This document shows positions 36,774 through 46,499 of a stretch of 64,000 bases of DNA, in pieces. Position 1 is the stretch's first letter. Every line of letters starts with the position of its first letter. The DNA comes from Bacteroidota bacterium (lineage in GTDB: Bacteria; Bacteroidota; Bacteroidia; Chitinophagales; Chitinophagaceae), in the NCBI GenBank assembly GCA_024640255.1, contig JAHEFI010000001.1, forward strand, positions 186,001 to 250,000, in the 5' to 3' direction. The position numbers were made by a program, and so were the translations under genes. The notes under the pieces were generated by a model. That model had not been told where the DNA came from. It saw nothing but the letters and a program-made list of their open reading frames with translations, and made no database searches.

Positions 36774-36818
36774 AACTATATAGTTGTTTTACTAATAACC
36801 ATTAATATAGAGCTATAT
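36774..36818. promoter_or_regulatory. Two CTATAT/ATATAG dyads between the ATP-grasp group and the LuxR-type gene
   Basis: AACTATATAGTT (36774-36785) is a perfect 12-bp palindrome. ATATAG-AG-CTATAT (36805-36818) has perfect six-base arms and runs into the start codon at 36817. Both share the half-site CTATAT. Position suggests operators for the divergent regulator, but A/T-rich palindromes also arise by chance. Confidence 0.3.
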
Positions 36819-37521
36819 GTACCAACATGTCATCATTTGCGATCAACAAAAACTATATGCCTTGGGTAGTTATAGTATTTTAAAGGAGCAATCTATGTTT
36901 GAGACCTATTGCATGATTCAGGATCTTAAGGAAATAGATTATTGGGCATCCAGACATCCTGGTAGTTTGCTCATTTTAGATAGTGCTTTATTGAACTTTA
37001 ATCATAAGGATAGCTTATCACATTTTAATGAGCTTAAAAAAGAACATCCTATAATGGTGATTATTAATGAAGAAGACGATTTGCAGTTATTTAGATTAAT
37101 AGATGCTGGCATATCAGTGATGGTTACAAGAAATGTAACTGAAGCGGAATATTTAAAAGCAATGGATATGGCTTTTAAGCATAAGATCTTCTTTTGTAAT
37201 CAATTGGCAGATAGAGTCTATAATCTTGTATATCAAGTAGATAAGATAAAGCAAATAGAAGATGTCTATGCCTTGGATGCTTATGATAAATATATTTTAA
37301 TCAGAGTTTGCGAAGAAGCTTCCAGTAAGCAAATAGCCCAAGAGTTAAGCTGTAGCAAAAGAACCGTTGAAGGGCACAGAACAAGATTGATGCAAAAATT
37401 AGGCGTGACCAATGTGGCGGGCTTGGTGAAAATCACGCTTCTCACCAAGCTCTACCAACATTATTTATCCAATCCAGGATTATATGATGTTACGGCATGT
37501 TTTAAAACATCCTCTTTATAA
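36817..37521 (+). CDS. LuxR-type regulator with degenerate receiver domain
   Basis: The 234-residue protein has a receiver-like N-terminal domain (about 1-125) that keeps a possible phospho-acceptor, Asp-55 in LLILDSALL. It lacks the usual paired acidic residues (one Asp at 9) and the conserved lysine, so it may be phosphorylation-independent. The C-terminal LuxR/NarL helix-turn-helix is clear: SKQIAQELSCSKRTVEGHR and LMQKLGVTN (169-199). It is divergent from the ATP-grasp group and probably controls it or itself. Its last 61 bp overlap the 3' end of the convergent acylase gene. Confidence 0.85.
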   Translation: MYQHVIICDQQKLYALGSYSILKEQSMFETYCMIQDLKEIDYWASRHPGSLLILDSALLNFNHKDSLSHFNELKKEHPIMVIINEEDDLQLFRLIDAGISVMVTRNVTEAEYLKAMDMAFKHKIFFCNQLADRVYNLVYQVDKIKQIEDVYALDAYDKYILIRVCEEASSKQIAQELSCSKRTVEGHRTRLMQKLGVTNVAGLVKITLLTKLYQHYLSNPGLYDVTACFKTSSL

Positions 37522-39659
37522 AAATGGATAGTTTTAAAATCTCCATCAATATATTTTTGAGCCTGATCGGTAAAATGTGCATTTTCGGCAAATCTTGATT
37601 GACCGCCCGTAATAATGGTTTTAGCTTCCACTCTTCTACCAAAACTTACAGCAGCAACAAAGCTATTGCCCGAGAAGCCATATCTTTTTGAAGTACCCTC
37701 CATTCTTTTACTTTCAAATGCAGGTAACTGACCCCATTTAGAAGAAGTTTGAGCAACAGCGATACTTGCTTCTTGATCATTGAACTTTCCCTCAGGTCCT
37801 ACTCTTTGGTATCTGTTGATTTCACCCCAAGTTATTTCCCAAGTACCATAAGTTTTTTCTAACTGAACTAATGAAGCGTCTAATAAGGCTAACTTTTTTT
37901 CATTAGCCACTTCTTTATCCATTCGGTTATATTTTTTTAATAACTGTGTGCCTTCTTCTTCTGTGCTTGGTGGAGGAATTTGCGCAGCCCATTGAGTGGC
38001 CCATTCAATGGCAATAGAAGTAGCAACAGAATGGGTCGCAGCATTTCTATCCCATTTAATTAGGTAATCAATGGCTTTAGCTTGAGTTGGATTTAATGAA
38101 ATGGTTTTTGAGTATTCAATAAAAGAAGGCAATAAAATATCAAAGGCACTTAGATGTTTATTATAACCCAATTGGATTAATTCATCCATACTTATTTTAT
38201 CTATCTTATTTAATAAGTTAACTGCGTTAATACCTCTTCCATTCTCACCATCAGGTGCCATGTACGCAGGATAGTTTGAAGCTTTGGGACTATATTCTCC
38301 AGCAACGGTGAATGGAGTGGCGTTACAATTTTGTAACCAACCATTGGCAGGATTAATACTTTGAACAATTTCTTCTAAAGGATGAATATCTTGCCAATCG
38401 GTTTCTTTGATGCTTCCATCAACTGGTCTGGTAAAATCATAAGAAGGGTTTCTCTTAGGCATAAAATTTCCATGCCAATAAGCAATATTACCTTGCGCAT
38501 CTGCATACACAGTGTTATTACTATTGTTGGATAAAAGAGATAATGCTTTTTTATAATCAGTTAAGCCTTTACTCTTAGTTCTTATCCAACATTCAATTAA
38601 TGCGTCTTTAGATCTGTTATTTTCTTGTAAACTTAACCATTGATTATTTTTAGAAGCCATGATGGGTCCATGACCAGTGGCATAAGTTGTAAAAATTTTA
38701 TTTTTTATAGTACCGTCTTCAATGTATTTAATTTCAATTGCTCTTGTTTTTATTTTTTTATCCTGCTTTTCATATTCATAAAACAATTCTCCTGCTTTAT
38801 TTTTTATTTTTTCAGTATATACATCTGCTACATCTGCATAGCTACTAGTATGCATCCATCCACAATGTTCATTAAAACCTTGGTATATAAACATTTGTCC
38901 CCAGGTAACTGCGCCATATACATTCAATCCTTCTTCACTATTCATATGCATTTCAGATCTAAAGTAAAAGGGTACATGTGGATTGATATATAATAAGGCA
39001 TTGCCATTTTTACTATGCTTGGGTGCGATAGCAAAACCATTAGACCCTTTCAAAGTAGATTCCTCCATTTCAAAGGGTAATTTTTTTTCAATCGCAGCAA
39101 GTTCTTTAGGACTAGCGCCATAAAAATTGGCAACATCATTCGCACGAATACCTGCAGATCTTGTAGGAGATACGCTTCCATCGGTCCACATCAAATGATA
39201 CCATGGTTGAAATTTATTGATTACTTTAGTTTGAACTGAAGGATGTTTGTATAAATAATAATTAATACCATCTGCATGTGCTACAAGCAATGCTTTAAAC
39301 CAAGCTGGACTATTGTTGTAATCCTTAACTGCTTCTGCACTATCTTGGATTAATTGCATCATTAAATCTTCATAGATCATTTTAGGTCCTTGCATTTCTG
39401 CTTGACGACCTAGCATTTCTAAAAAGTTTTTTTCAATCTGAGGAAAATTTTCTTCGCATTGTGCATACATTAATCCAAATACTGCATCCGCATCGGTTTT
39501 TCCATAGATATGCGGAATGCCCCATTCGTCTCTAATAATTTTTGTTTGCTTAGCATGTTGTTCCCATCTTGCTTTTTCAATAGCAGAAGGTCCTTGAGCA
39601 AAAACAGCATTTATAAAAATAAATGCTGTTAATACTGAAATAGATATTCTTTTATTCAT
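37461..39659 (-). CDS. Second secreted penicillin-acylase-family (S45) hydrolase
   Basis: The 732-residue precursor has a signal peptide ending at AVFAQ. The nucleophile would be Ser-206 in LKGSNGFAIAP after autocleavage at Gly-205. Other family segments include RDEWGIPHIYG in the alpha chain, YINPHVPFYF, and EHCGWMHTSS in the beta chain. It is a different subtype from the acylase at 30-32 kb. It follows a TIM-barrel isomerase gene by one base, so the two are cotranscribed. The substrate is unknown. Confidence 0.9.
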   Translation of the reverse strand: MNKRISISVLTAFIFINAVFAQGPSAIEKARWEQHAKQTKIIRDEWGIPHIYGKTDADAVFGLMYAQCEENFPQIEKNFLEMLGRQAEMQGPKMIYEDLMMQLIQDSAEAVKDYNNSPAWFKALLVAHADGINYYLYKHPSVQTKVINKFQPWYHLMWTDGSVSPTRSAGIRANDVANFYGASPKELAAIEKKLPFEMEESTLKGSNGFAIAPKHSKNGNALLYINPHVPFYFRSEMHMNSEEGLNVYGAVTWGQMFIYQGFNEHCGWMHTSSYADVADVYTEKIKNKAGELFYEYEKQDKKIKTRAIEIKYIEDGTIKNKIFTTYATGHGPIMASKNNQWLSLQENNRSKDALIECWIRTKSKGLTDYKKALSLLSNNSNNTVYADAQGNIAYWHGNFMPKRNPSYDFTRPVDGSIKETDWQDIHPLEEIVQSINPANGWLQNCNATPFTVAGEYSPKASNYPAYMAPDGENGRGINAVNLLNKIDKISMDELIQLGYNKHLSAFDILLPSFIEYSKTISLNPTQAKAIDYLIKWDRNAATHSVATSIAIEWATQWAAQIPPPSTEEEGTQLLKKYNRMDKEVANEKKLALLDASLVQLEKTYGTWEITWGEINRYQRVGPEGKFNDQEASIAVAQTSSKWGQLPAFESKRMEGTSKRYGFSGNSFVAAVSFGRRVEAKTIITGGQSRFAENAHFTDQAQKYIDGDFKTIHFYKEDVLKHAVTSYNPGLDK

Positions 39660-39660
39660 A

Positions 39661-40587
39661 TTAAATATTCCAAGTTTTCATTCTTTCTAAATCAATTTTC
39701 GCTGCTTCCAATGGTGTTAATTTTTGATAAGATTCTTGTTCGATAATAAAATGATGTGCACCACCAATTTCTTTAGCTAACAAACTAACCGCCTTTGGAT
39801 CTACTACACCATCGCCTAGTGTAGTGCTTTCATATCCATCATTCATTTCTCCTTTCTCTGCTTTGATTTCATCTTTCACATGTAAAGAAGCAAAACGTCC
39901 AGGATATTTTTTAATCCAATCAGCACCTCTTGCACCAGCACCATACATATTTCCAAAATCCAATTGTTGCATTACTTTATCTGGATCTGTATGCGTTAAG
40001 ATTAAATCGTAAATAATTTCTCCATTTACTTTTTCTGTGAATTCAAAATTATGATTATGATAACCAAACTTCATTCCATGTGCTTTACACAATTCGCCAC
40101 ATTTATTAAATTGTTCTAATTGTTTCATTAAGCCATCATAAGAACTTCTTGCTTTTTCATCCATCCAAGGACTAATCACATAGGATTGACCCATTGTTGC
40201 TGCATCTTCCACTGTTTTCTTCCATGTATCCGTGAAATCATTTTTACTAGCATCCCAATGAGTAGGGTTCATTACAGTATGACCACTTGGCATATGTAAT
40301 CCTAAGCCATCCAACAGTTTTTTAAATTCTGAAGCAGTATATCCATAAAACTTGCCATTCACATAATTAGCATGTTCTACATGTTGGTAGCCCATATTTG
40401 CCAAAGCAGTTAAAGTGCTTAATGGGTTTTTCATCATATCTGCTCTCACAGAATACAATTGAATACCAATGAGCATTTTTTTCTTAGCAATGATATTTTC
40501 TTTAGACCATAATACCTTGGGTTGCAAGCTTACACCAGCAATAGCCAGTCCTACATTTTGAAGGAACTTTCTTCTTGAATTTTGCAT
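39661..40587 (-). CDS. Tat-exported sugar isomerase/epimerase-like TIM-barrel protein
   Basis: The 308-residue protein has a twin-arginine signal (NSRRKFLQNVG) ending near residue 28. The rest is an AP-endonuclease-2/xylose-isomerase-type TIM barrel, with metal ligands likely in GYHNHNFEF, QQLDFGNMYGAG, LHVKDEI and a closing HFIIEQES. Exported members of this family act in oxidative glycoside breakdown with Gfo/Idh/MocA and DUF1080 proteins. It is the first gene of a two-gene unit with the acylase. Confidence 0.87.
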   Translation of the reverse strand: MQNSRRKFLQNVGLAIAGVSLQPKVLWSKENIIAKKKMLIGIQLYSVRADMMKNPLSTLTALANMGYQHVEHANYVNGKFYGYTASEFKKLLDGLGLHMPSGHTVMNPTHWDASKNDFTDTWKKTVEDAATMGQSYVISPWMDEKARSSYDGLMKQLEQFNKCGELCKAHGMKFGYHNHNFEFTEKVNGEIIYDLILTHTDPDKVMQQLDFGNMYGAGARGADWIKKYPGRFASLHVKDEIKAEKGEMNDGYESTTLGDGVVDPKAVSLLAKEIGGAHHFIIEQESYQKLTPLEAAKIDLERMKTWNI

Positions 40588-40696
40588 AACAATCGTTTTA
40601 GTCTTTAAACTTACTAAATAATCATTAAACCCTCTATGTGCAATTTGGTCTAATATTTAGCCGTTCATCCAAAAGGTCACGGTTAACTCGCAATTT

Positions 40697-40728
40697 TTTG
40701 GTTATTTTATAATATAATTTTACATTTA
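40697..40728 (+). promoter_or_regulatory. Promoter of the TonB receptor/GLPGLI gene pair
   Basis: TTTG (40697-40700) and TACATTTA (40721-40728), 20 bp apart, match the Bacteroidota -33/-7 pattern with a single deviation in the last base of the -7. The start codon is 25 bp further on. Confidence 0.5.
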
Positions 40729-40752
40729 CGAAATAAATCGTACAAAATACGC

Positions 40753-43548
40753 ATGAGAAAAAAGAAACTATTCATTGGGTTTGTTTTAACTATTTTATTA
40801 TCAAGTAGTTACACTTTAAGGGCACAAAATGTAACTATCGAGGGTACGGTGATGGATAGTACAATCAAAAAGGCTTTGAACTATTCTACTATCTCTTTGG
40901 CCAATGCCAAAGACTCTTCTTTAATCAGTTTTACCAGAGCGAATGACGCTGGTTTTTTCCAAATCAAGAATGTTCCAGCGGGTAAATTTTTAATTTCCAT
41001 TTCTTATGTTGGTTATCAGCATACTTGGTTAGCAGTGAAAGCAGGGACTACCCCTGTTTTGTCTTTGGGTAATATTTATTTACAAAACACAGCCACTATG
41101 TCTTCTGTAACAGTTACAGCTAGAAGACCTCCTGTGGTGATCAATGGAGATTCGATAGAGTTTAACTCAGAGAATTTTAAAACGCAGCCCAATGCAGTGG
41201 TGGAAGATATGTTAAAGAAAATGCCAGGTATTGAAGTAGATAAATCTGGTGCTATAACTGTGAATGGAAAATCTGTTAGCAAGGTTTATGTGAATGGAAA
41301 GGAATTTTTTACAGGAGATCCTAAAATGGCTACAAGAAATTTAGCGGCAGATGCAGTAGATAAGATTCAGATTTATGATAGAAAATCTGATCAAGCCATG
41401 TTTACTGGAATTGATGATGGTAATGAGGAAACAGCTATTAATATTAAAACCAAAAAAGATCGTAAGCAATCTACTTTCGGAAAAGTAGGTTCAGGTTTTG
41501 GTACACCAGGTAGATTTGATGGGCAAGGAAATGTCAACAGAATTAATAATGACGAACAATATTCTCTTATTGCTACTGCTAATAATGTAAATAAGCAAAA
41601 TTTCTCAACAGGTGATATTGCTAATTTTTCTGGTGGTGGTGGAGGAAGAGGCGGAGGAGGCGTAACTATTAATTTTTCTGGAGGAGGCGGAGGTACGGAT
41701 GCTAACTCTCAAGGTATTGCAGAAACTTATTCTTTAGGTGGCAATTATTCCAATTTATTGAATGATAAAAAAATGGATTTTAATGCCAATGCAAATGGAA
41801 GTGATGTTTCTAGATACAATACCAGTAATTCGTATACACAGAATTTAACACCTGGTAATATTTTTAATAGAACAAGTAATTCTGTATCTAATTCAAGAAG
41901 TCAGCAACAAAGATTCAATGCAACCATTGATAATAAAGTAACAGAAACTTTTTCTTATAAGTTCACACCAAGTATTTCAACACAACATAATACTTCCTCA
42001 AGTGAGTCTGCAACTAGTACATTCTTGCCTGATGGTACACCAACTAATGGAACAGCTACAAAGTCTTCTAATGTGTCAGACGCGACCAATATTTCTAATA
42101 CTTTATTATTAAGAAAGAAATTTGCAAAGAAAGGAAGAACTATTTCTTCAACTATTACACAGGGTTATAATGAATCATTGGCTAATGGATCTCAATACAC
42201 CGATCAATTGTTTTATAATTTTGGTGTATTAACCAAGGATTCAATATTAGACCAACAAAATAAGCGTAAAGGATCTACTAATTCTTATTCTGCTAATGTG
42301 GTGTATACTGAACCTATTACTAAAAAATCTTTATTAGAGTTCAATGCTTTTTTAAATAGAAATAATAGTGCAACTAGTAAAAAAGTATATGATAGAAATG
42401 CTGGAAATAATCAATACGATTTATTAAATAATAGATTAACCAATGAGTTCTCTAGCGAGTATACTTATGCGGGCGGTGGTATGAATTATAGATTAAACCA
42501 AAAGAAGTATAATTTCTCCACAGGTTTCTCTTTACAAGATGCGATGTTGAATGGCGTTAATACGAGCGTGAATACAAAAATAAAACAAGAGTTTAAAGAC
42601 GTATTACCTTCTGCAATGTTCCAATACAATTTTTCTCAAACGCAGAATTTTAATTTCAATTATCGTACTTCTACTAATCAACCTTCTTTAACACAATTAC
42701 AACCTGTGTTAGATCAAAGCAATATCAATAATCAAACTATTGGTAACCCTAATTTGAAAAGAACCTATAATCATAATATTAATTTAAGGTATTTCTCTAC
42801 TAAGGTACTTGCTCAAAGAAATTTCTTCGCTTTATTGAATGCGCAAATTGCCAATAATTCTATAGTGAATTATGATAGTATCTTGCCTACAAGACAAACC
42901 TTATCTAAGCCTGTCAATGTAAACGGGGTATATCGTATTAATGGTAGTGTAAACTATGGCTTTGCTATTAAGAAAATATATTCAAGATTAAATTTTGGAT
43001 TTAATGGAGGCTATAATAATAATGTAAACTATGCGAATGGCATTTTGAATACTACCATTATCAAGTCTGTAGGTCCAAGTGTTAACTATACTTTCTCTTT
43101 GGATGAAGTAATGGATATAAACATTTCAGCTAGACATAATTACAATATCACTAAAAATGCAGTGAATGCTGCTTTGAATACCAACTATGTTTCTAGAATA
43201 TATAGTGCTGATGTTACTAATTATATTCCAGGAGGTTTGGTTTTAAATCAATCTTTCAATTACACCATTAATGAAGGAAGAGCGAAGGGATTTAATACTG
43301 CTGTGCCTATTTGGAATGCCAGTTTATCTAAATTTTTCTTGAAAAACAAAAGAGCTGAATTAAAATTAAGTGCCTTTGACTTGCTTAATAGAAATGTGGG
43401 CGTTTCAAGAAATGTATCTCAAAACCAAATTGTAGACCAATCTTATAATGTAATTAATCAATATTTCTTGATTGGGTTTACTTATAGTTTGCAAAAATCT
43501 GGCCTTGGTGGTGGTGGGCCAAGGGTGATGACTATGAGAATGAATTAA
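40753..43548 (+). CDS. TonB-dependent outer membrane receptor with carboxypeptidase-like domain
   Basis: The 931-residue protein has a signal peptide ending at LRAQ, an N-terminal carboxypeptidase-regulatory-like domain (about 27-105, VTIEGTVMDSTIKKALNYST), a plug with VVEDMLKKMPGIEVDKSGAI, and a long beta-barrel. There is no classical Phe at the very C-terminus. Residues about 293-318 contain two glycine runs (FSGGGGGRGGGG and FSGGGGG), probably an extended surface loop or linker. It is followed 37 bp later by a GLPGLI-family gene, a frequent partner of this receptor group. The ligand is unknown. Confidence 0.9.
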   Translation: MRKKKLFIGFVLTILLSSSYTLRAQNVTIEGTVMDSTIKKALNYSTISLANAKDSSLISFTRANDAGFFQIKNVPAGKFLISISYVGYQHTWLAVKAGTTPVLSLGNIYLQNTATMSSVTVTARRPPVVINGDSIEFNSENFKTQPNAVVEDMLKKMPGIEVDKSGAITVNGKSVSKVYVNGKEFFTGDPKMATRNLAADAVDKIQIYDRKSDQAMFTGIDDGNEETAINIKTKKDRKQSTFGKVGSGFGTPGRFDGQGNVNRINNDEQYSLIATANNVNKQNFSTGDIANFSGGGGGRGGGGVTINFSGGGGGTDANSQGIAETYSLGGNYSNLLNDKKMDFNANANGSDVSRYNTSNSYTQNLTPGNIFNRTSNSVSNSRSQQQRFNATIDNKVTETFSYKFTPSISTQHNTSSSESATSTFLPDGTPTNGTATKSSNVSDATNISNTLLLRKKFAKKGRTISSTITQGYNESLANGSQYTDQLFYNFGVLTKDSILDQQNKRKGSTNSYSANVVYTEPITKKSLLEFNAFLNRNNSATSKKVYDRNAGNNQYDLLNNRLTNEFSSEYTYAGGGMNYRLNQKKYNFSTGFSLQDAMLNGVNTSVNTKIKQEFKDVLPSAMFQYNFSQTQNFNFNYRTSTNQPSLTQLQPVLDQSNINNQTIGNPNLKRTYNHNINLRYFSTKVLAQRNFFALLNAQIANNSIVNYDSILPTRQTLSKPVNVNGVYRINGSVNYGFAIKKIYSRLNFGFNGGYNNNVNYANGILNTTIIKSVGPSVNYTFSLDEVMDINISARHNYNITKNAVNAALNTNYVSRIYSADVTNYIPGGLVLNQSFNYTINEGRAKGFNTAVPIWNASLSKFFLKNKRAELKLSAFDLLNRNVGVSRNVSQNQIVDQSYNVINQYFLIGFTYSLQKSGLGGGGPRVMTMRMN

Positions 43549-43585
43549 CAAAAAACATATCTTTAAATATTATAAATATTCAACA

Positions 43586-44407
43586 ATGAAAAAAATAGTT
43601 TTTTCTTTACTGCTTATCACTAGTGTCTCTATAGCAGCTATGGCTCAAATGAAAGAAGGTAAAATTAGTTTCGAGCGCAAAGTAAATATGCATCGTTTTA
43701 TTACTGATCCCGAAATGAGGGCTAGAATTCCAGAATTCAGAACTGATAAATTTGAATTATTATTTAATGAACAAGCAAGTTTATTTAGAACTGTGGTGGA
43801 TGAAGACGCACCAGATCCATTTGCAAATAATGGTGGTGATAGAGGTGGGATGAGATTTAATTTTAGAATGCCTGAAACTTCTACCTATACGGATATTGCT
43901 ACTCAAATGCAATATGAATCAAGAGGTATGTTTGAAAAGAATTTCTTGATTGTAGATTCTTTGAAACCTAATAAGTGGAAGATTTCTGATGAAACAAAGA
44001 CCATTGCTAATCATGTTTGTAAGAAAGCTACTACCATGGTACCACAAGCACCACAAATGCGAATGCGTTTTGGAAATGGTCCAAGACCAGCAGAAGATAC
44101 AGCAGCTCCAAAACCCAAAGATGTTGAATTAGTGGTATGGTATACAGAAGATATTCCAGTATCTATTGGCCCTGATAATTATGCAGGTTTGCCAGGTGCT
44201 ATTTTAGAAGTGAATACGGATAATGGTGCCAATGTTATTTCTGCAACAGAAGTATCAGCAAAATATCCTAAGAAAGAATTAGTACAACCTACTAAGGGAG
44301 ATAAAATGAATAGAGCTCAGTTCCAAGATGCTATGAAGAAAATAATGGAAGATATGCAAAGAGGTGGAGGAATGGGAGGCATTAGAATAATGAGAAGAGA
44401 CAATTAA
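43586..44407 (+). CDS. GLPGLI-family exported protein
   Basis: The 273-residue protein has a signal peptide ending at AMAQ, an opening strand MKEGKISFERKVNMHR, and the family's signature near residue 200 as AGLPGAILEV. The tail is rich in Met, Gly and Arg. GLPGLI proteins are found next to TonB receptors of the type just upstream. They are thought to help the receptor or bind its ligand, but the function is unproven. The 3' end overlaps the convergent second TonB receptor gene by 4 bp. Confidence 0.9.
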   Translation: MKKIVFSLLLITSVSIAAMAQMKEGKISFERKVNMHRFITDPEMRARIPEFRTDKFELLFNEQASLFRTVVDEDAPDPFANNGGDRGGMRFNFRMPETSTYTDIATQMQYESRGMFEKNFLIVDSLKPNKWKISDETKTIANHVCKKATTMVPQAPQMRMRFGNGPRPAEDTAAPKPKDVELVVWYTEDIPVSIGPDNYAGLPGAILEVNTDNGANVISATEVSAKYPKKELVQPTKGDKMNRAQFQDAMKKIMEDMQRGGGMGGIRIMRRDN

Positions 44408-46461
44408 AATAACTGGTATTTCCAACCAATTTGAATGCTGCGTGGCTCCCCAATATAATAGGAGTACGCAGCATTTCCTTTTACACTAAAGTTCTTTGTA
44501 GCCATTGTAGAATAATATGTATTAGTGGCATTCAATAGCTGTATCCAAAAACTATGTTTTTGAATAGTATAATTAGTTCTTAGATGTATTAGGTTAAATC
44601 CCGGGTATTTGGTTTGATTAATTTCATCCATAAAATAACTAGATTGATGTTGCCATTCAATAGAACTATTCAATTGTTTAGACCAATTAAATTGCAACTG
44701 TGTATTTCCCCAAAAATGGGGCGCCGCACTCATTTCTTTTCCACTAATATCAACCCCTTTTAAAATTGTTTGCTGGTATTGATGTTTAGCATTGGTTGCA
44801 TTCATGCTTAGCTCTAGTAAAGCATTAATGGTGTAGATTATTTTGTACTCTATTCCAATATGTTTTGTAGAACCCGTGTTTTGATTCAGGTTAACTCCAT
44901 CAGGTTGTCTAACAGATACTATCTCATTAGTGCCGTTTAATTGATATAAACTTAATTCGGTTTGAATCTTATTAAAACGGGCCCATCCACCTATTTCATA
45001 GTTCACAAAAGATTGTGGTAATAAATAAGGAACTCTTATGGCATTATATATCTCGGTAATCTGTGGAGGAACAAATCCTTGACTATAATTGATATAAGCA
45101 CCTATATTATTTTTATTATACGTTAAACCAAGCTTTGGACTATAATTGGTGAATATATTATTTGAAGACGGTGTGCCATTGCTTAATGCGTTTTTGTATC
45201 GGTATTCAAAGTGATCATACCTTAAAGAGGCGTTGTAATTTAATCCCTTTCCTAATTTTCCTAAGAAATTTACATAAAAAGCTTTGTTGTAAATATTGGT
45301 AGTATAGTTGGTAATGATTGAATCTGGATTCTTTAAACTGTAACTAGTATATTTATTTAAGACTAAATCTTTAGTAATATCAATATGAGAGGCCAATAGT
45401 TTTTGTTTGGTCATATCAGCATACAGCCCTAATATTAGTTTTGCATTAATTTGTTTAAAGCTATACTGATTTTGTACATCAAGTACTAAGGCATCAAAAT
45501 GATTGCTATTAATTTGTCCTTTAAACTTTGTAGCGATATTAGTTGAAGCAATAGAATAGGTTGGATTTTGATCCATGGTATTACTTCGATACATAATATT
45601 GGCAACTACCTTAGATTGTTTACCCAGAGTATATTCCAAATTTTGTCTCCATCTTAGTAAATCAATTTTTCTAAAAGTAAAACTCTGTAAACTGGTAAAG
45701 TCTCTATTGGCAAAATGAATACTATCCACTGATCCAGTCATTTGGGTATAATAGTGTATGTATTGTAAAGACTGGTATCCACTTAGTTTTGAAGTAAATA
45801 TAAAATCTTTACGAATACTCAATGCTTTCTTATTAAAATTAGAATAGTCTAGTAATCCATTTTTTTGATCAGTCCAACTTGTATTAATGTTCCAGCCACC
45901 TTTTGGTGTTGGCATTAGGTATTTGAATTCTATTTTTTTTAAACCAGTGGAATTGAAAGAAGCAGAGATATCCGCTTTCTTAATGGTTGGTTTTTCGGAA
46001 AGTATATTAATAATTCCCCCAATAGCTTCTGCTCCGTATAATGCAGAAGCAGGTCCTTTAATAATTTCAATAGAATGAATATTGCTTGTATTTATTTCTA
46101 TCAATGCATTGCTACTAAATAAGCCACTGGTTCTAATGGGTAATCCATCTTCTAAGTATAAGTATAAACCTTTTAAAGAAATAGGTTGTCTAATACTCAT
46201 CATGTGTTGCTCTCCACCAATACTTGGCATATACACCCCACTTACTTTATTTAATAAGTAATCAATCCTAGGTGCCTGTGCTTGTTGAATTATTTTGGGA
46301 GAGATAATAGAAATAGCAATGGGCGCTTCTGATCTTAACTGACTTAATTTATTGCCAGTTACAATAACAGGATCTAAGAGTATAGCACTTGAATCTTTTT
46401 GCCCGAATGAATGAATGCCAAAAGATAAAGCTACTGCCAATAAACCAATGCGAAATTTCAT
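44404..46461 (-). CDS. TonB-dependent receptor (vitamin/siderophore-type)
   Basis: I start at the ATG at 46461, where MKFRIGLLAVALS begins a signal peptide ending at SFGQ; the open frame upstream contains a terminator and is not coding. The 685-residue protein has a TonB-box-like LLDPVIVTGNKL, a plug with GLYLYLEDGLPIR and VEIIKGPASALYGAEAIGG-type motifs, a 22-strand-type barrel and a C-terminal strand ending in GWKYQLF. There is no carboxypeptidase-like extension, so it resembles cobalamin or siderophore receptors. It is a single gene. Confidence 0.9.
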   Translation of the reverse strand: MKFRIGLLAVALSFGIHSFGQKDSSAILLDPVIVTGNKLSQLRSEAPIAISIISPKIIQQAQAPRIDYLLNKVSGVYMPSIGGEQHMMSIRQPISLKGLYLYLEDGLPIRTSGLFSSNALIEINTSNIHSIEIIKGPASALYGAEAIGGIINILSEKPTIKKADISASFNSTGLKKIEFKYLMPTPKGGWNINTSWTDQKNGLLDYSNFNKKALSIRKDFIFTSKLSGYQSLQYIHYYTQMTGSVDSIHFANRDFTSLQSFTFRKIDLLRWRQNLEYTLGKQSKVVANIMYRSNTMDQNPTYSIASTNIATKFKGQINSNHFDALVLDVQNQYSFKQINAKLILGLYADMTKQKLLASHIDITKDLVLNKYTSYSLKNPDSIITNYTTNIYNKAFYVNFLGKLGKGLNYNASLRYDHFEYRYKNALSNGTPSSNNIFTNYSPKLGLTYNKNNIGAYINYSQGFVPPQITEIYNAIRVPYLLPQSFVNYEIGGWARFNKIQTELSLYQLNGTNEIVSVRQPDGVNLNQNTGSTKHIGIEYKIIYTINALLELSMNATNAKHQYQQTILKGVDISGKEMSAAPHFWGNTQLQFNWSKQLNSSIEWQHQSSYFMDEINQTKYPGFNLIHLRTNYTIQKHSFWIQLLNATNTYYSTMATKNFSVKGNAAYSYYIGEPRSIQIGWKYQLF

Positions 46462-46499
46462 GAAGCAAATGTAGGGCTTAAGCATTGGGATATAACAAA

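Noticed and set aside
41628-41705. Glycine-codon-rich repeat in the TonB receptor gene as a mobile or recombinational repeat
   Set aside because: It encodes an in-frame glycine-rich loop and has no flanking repeats; it is best read as protein sequence.
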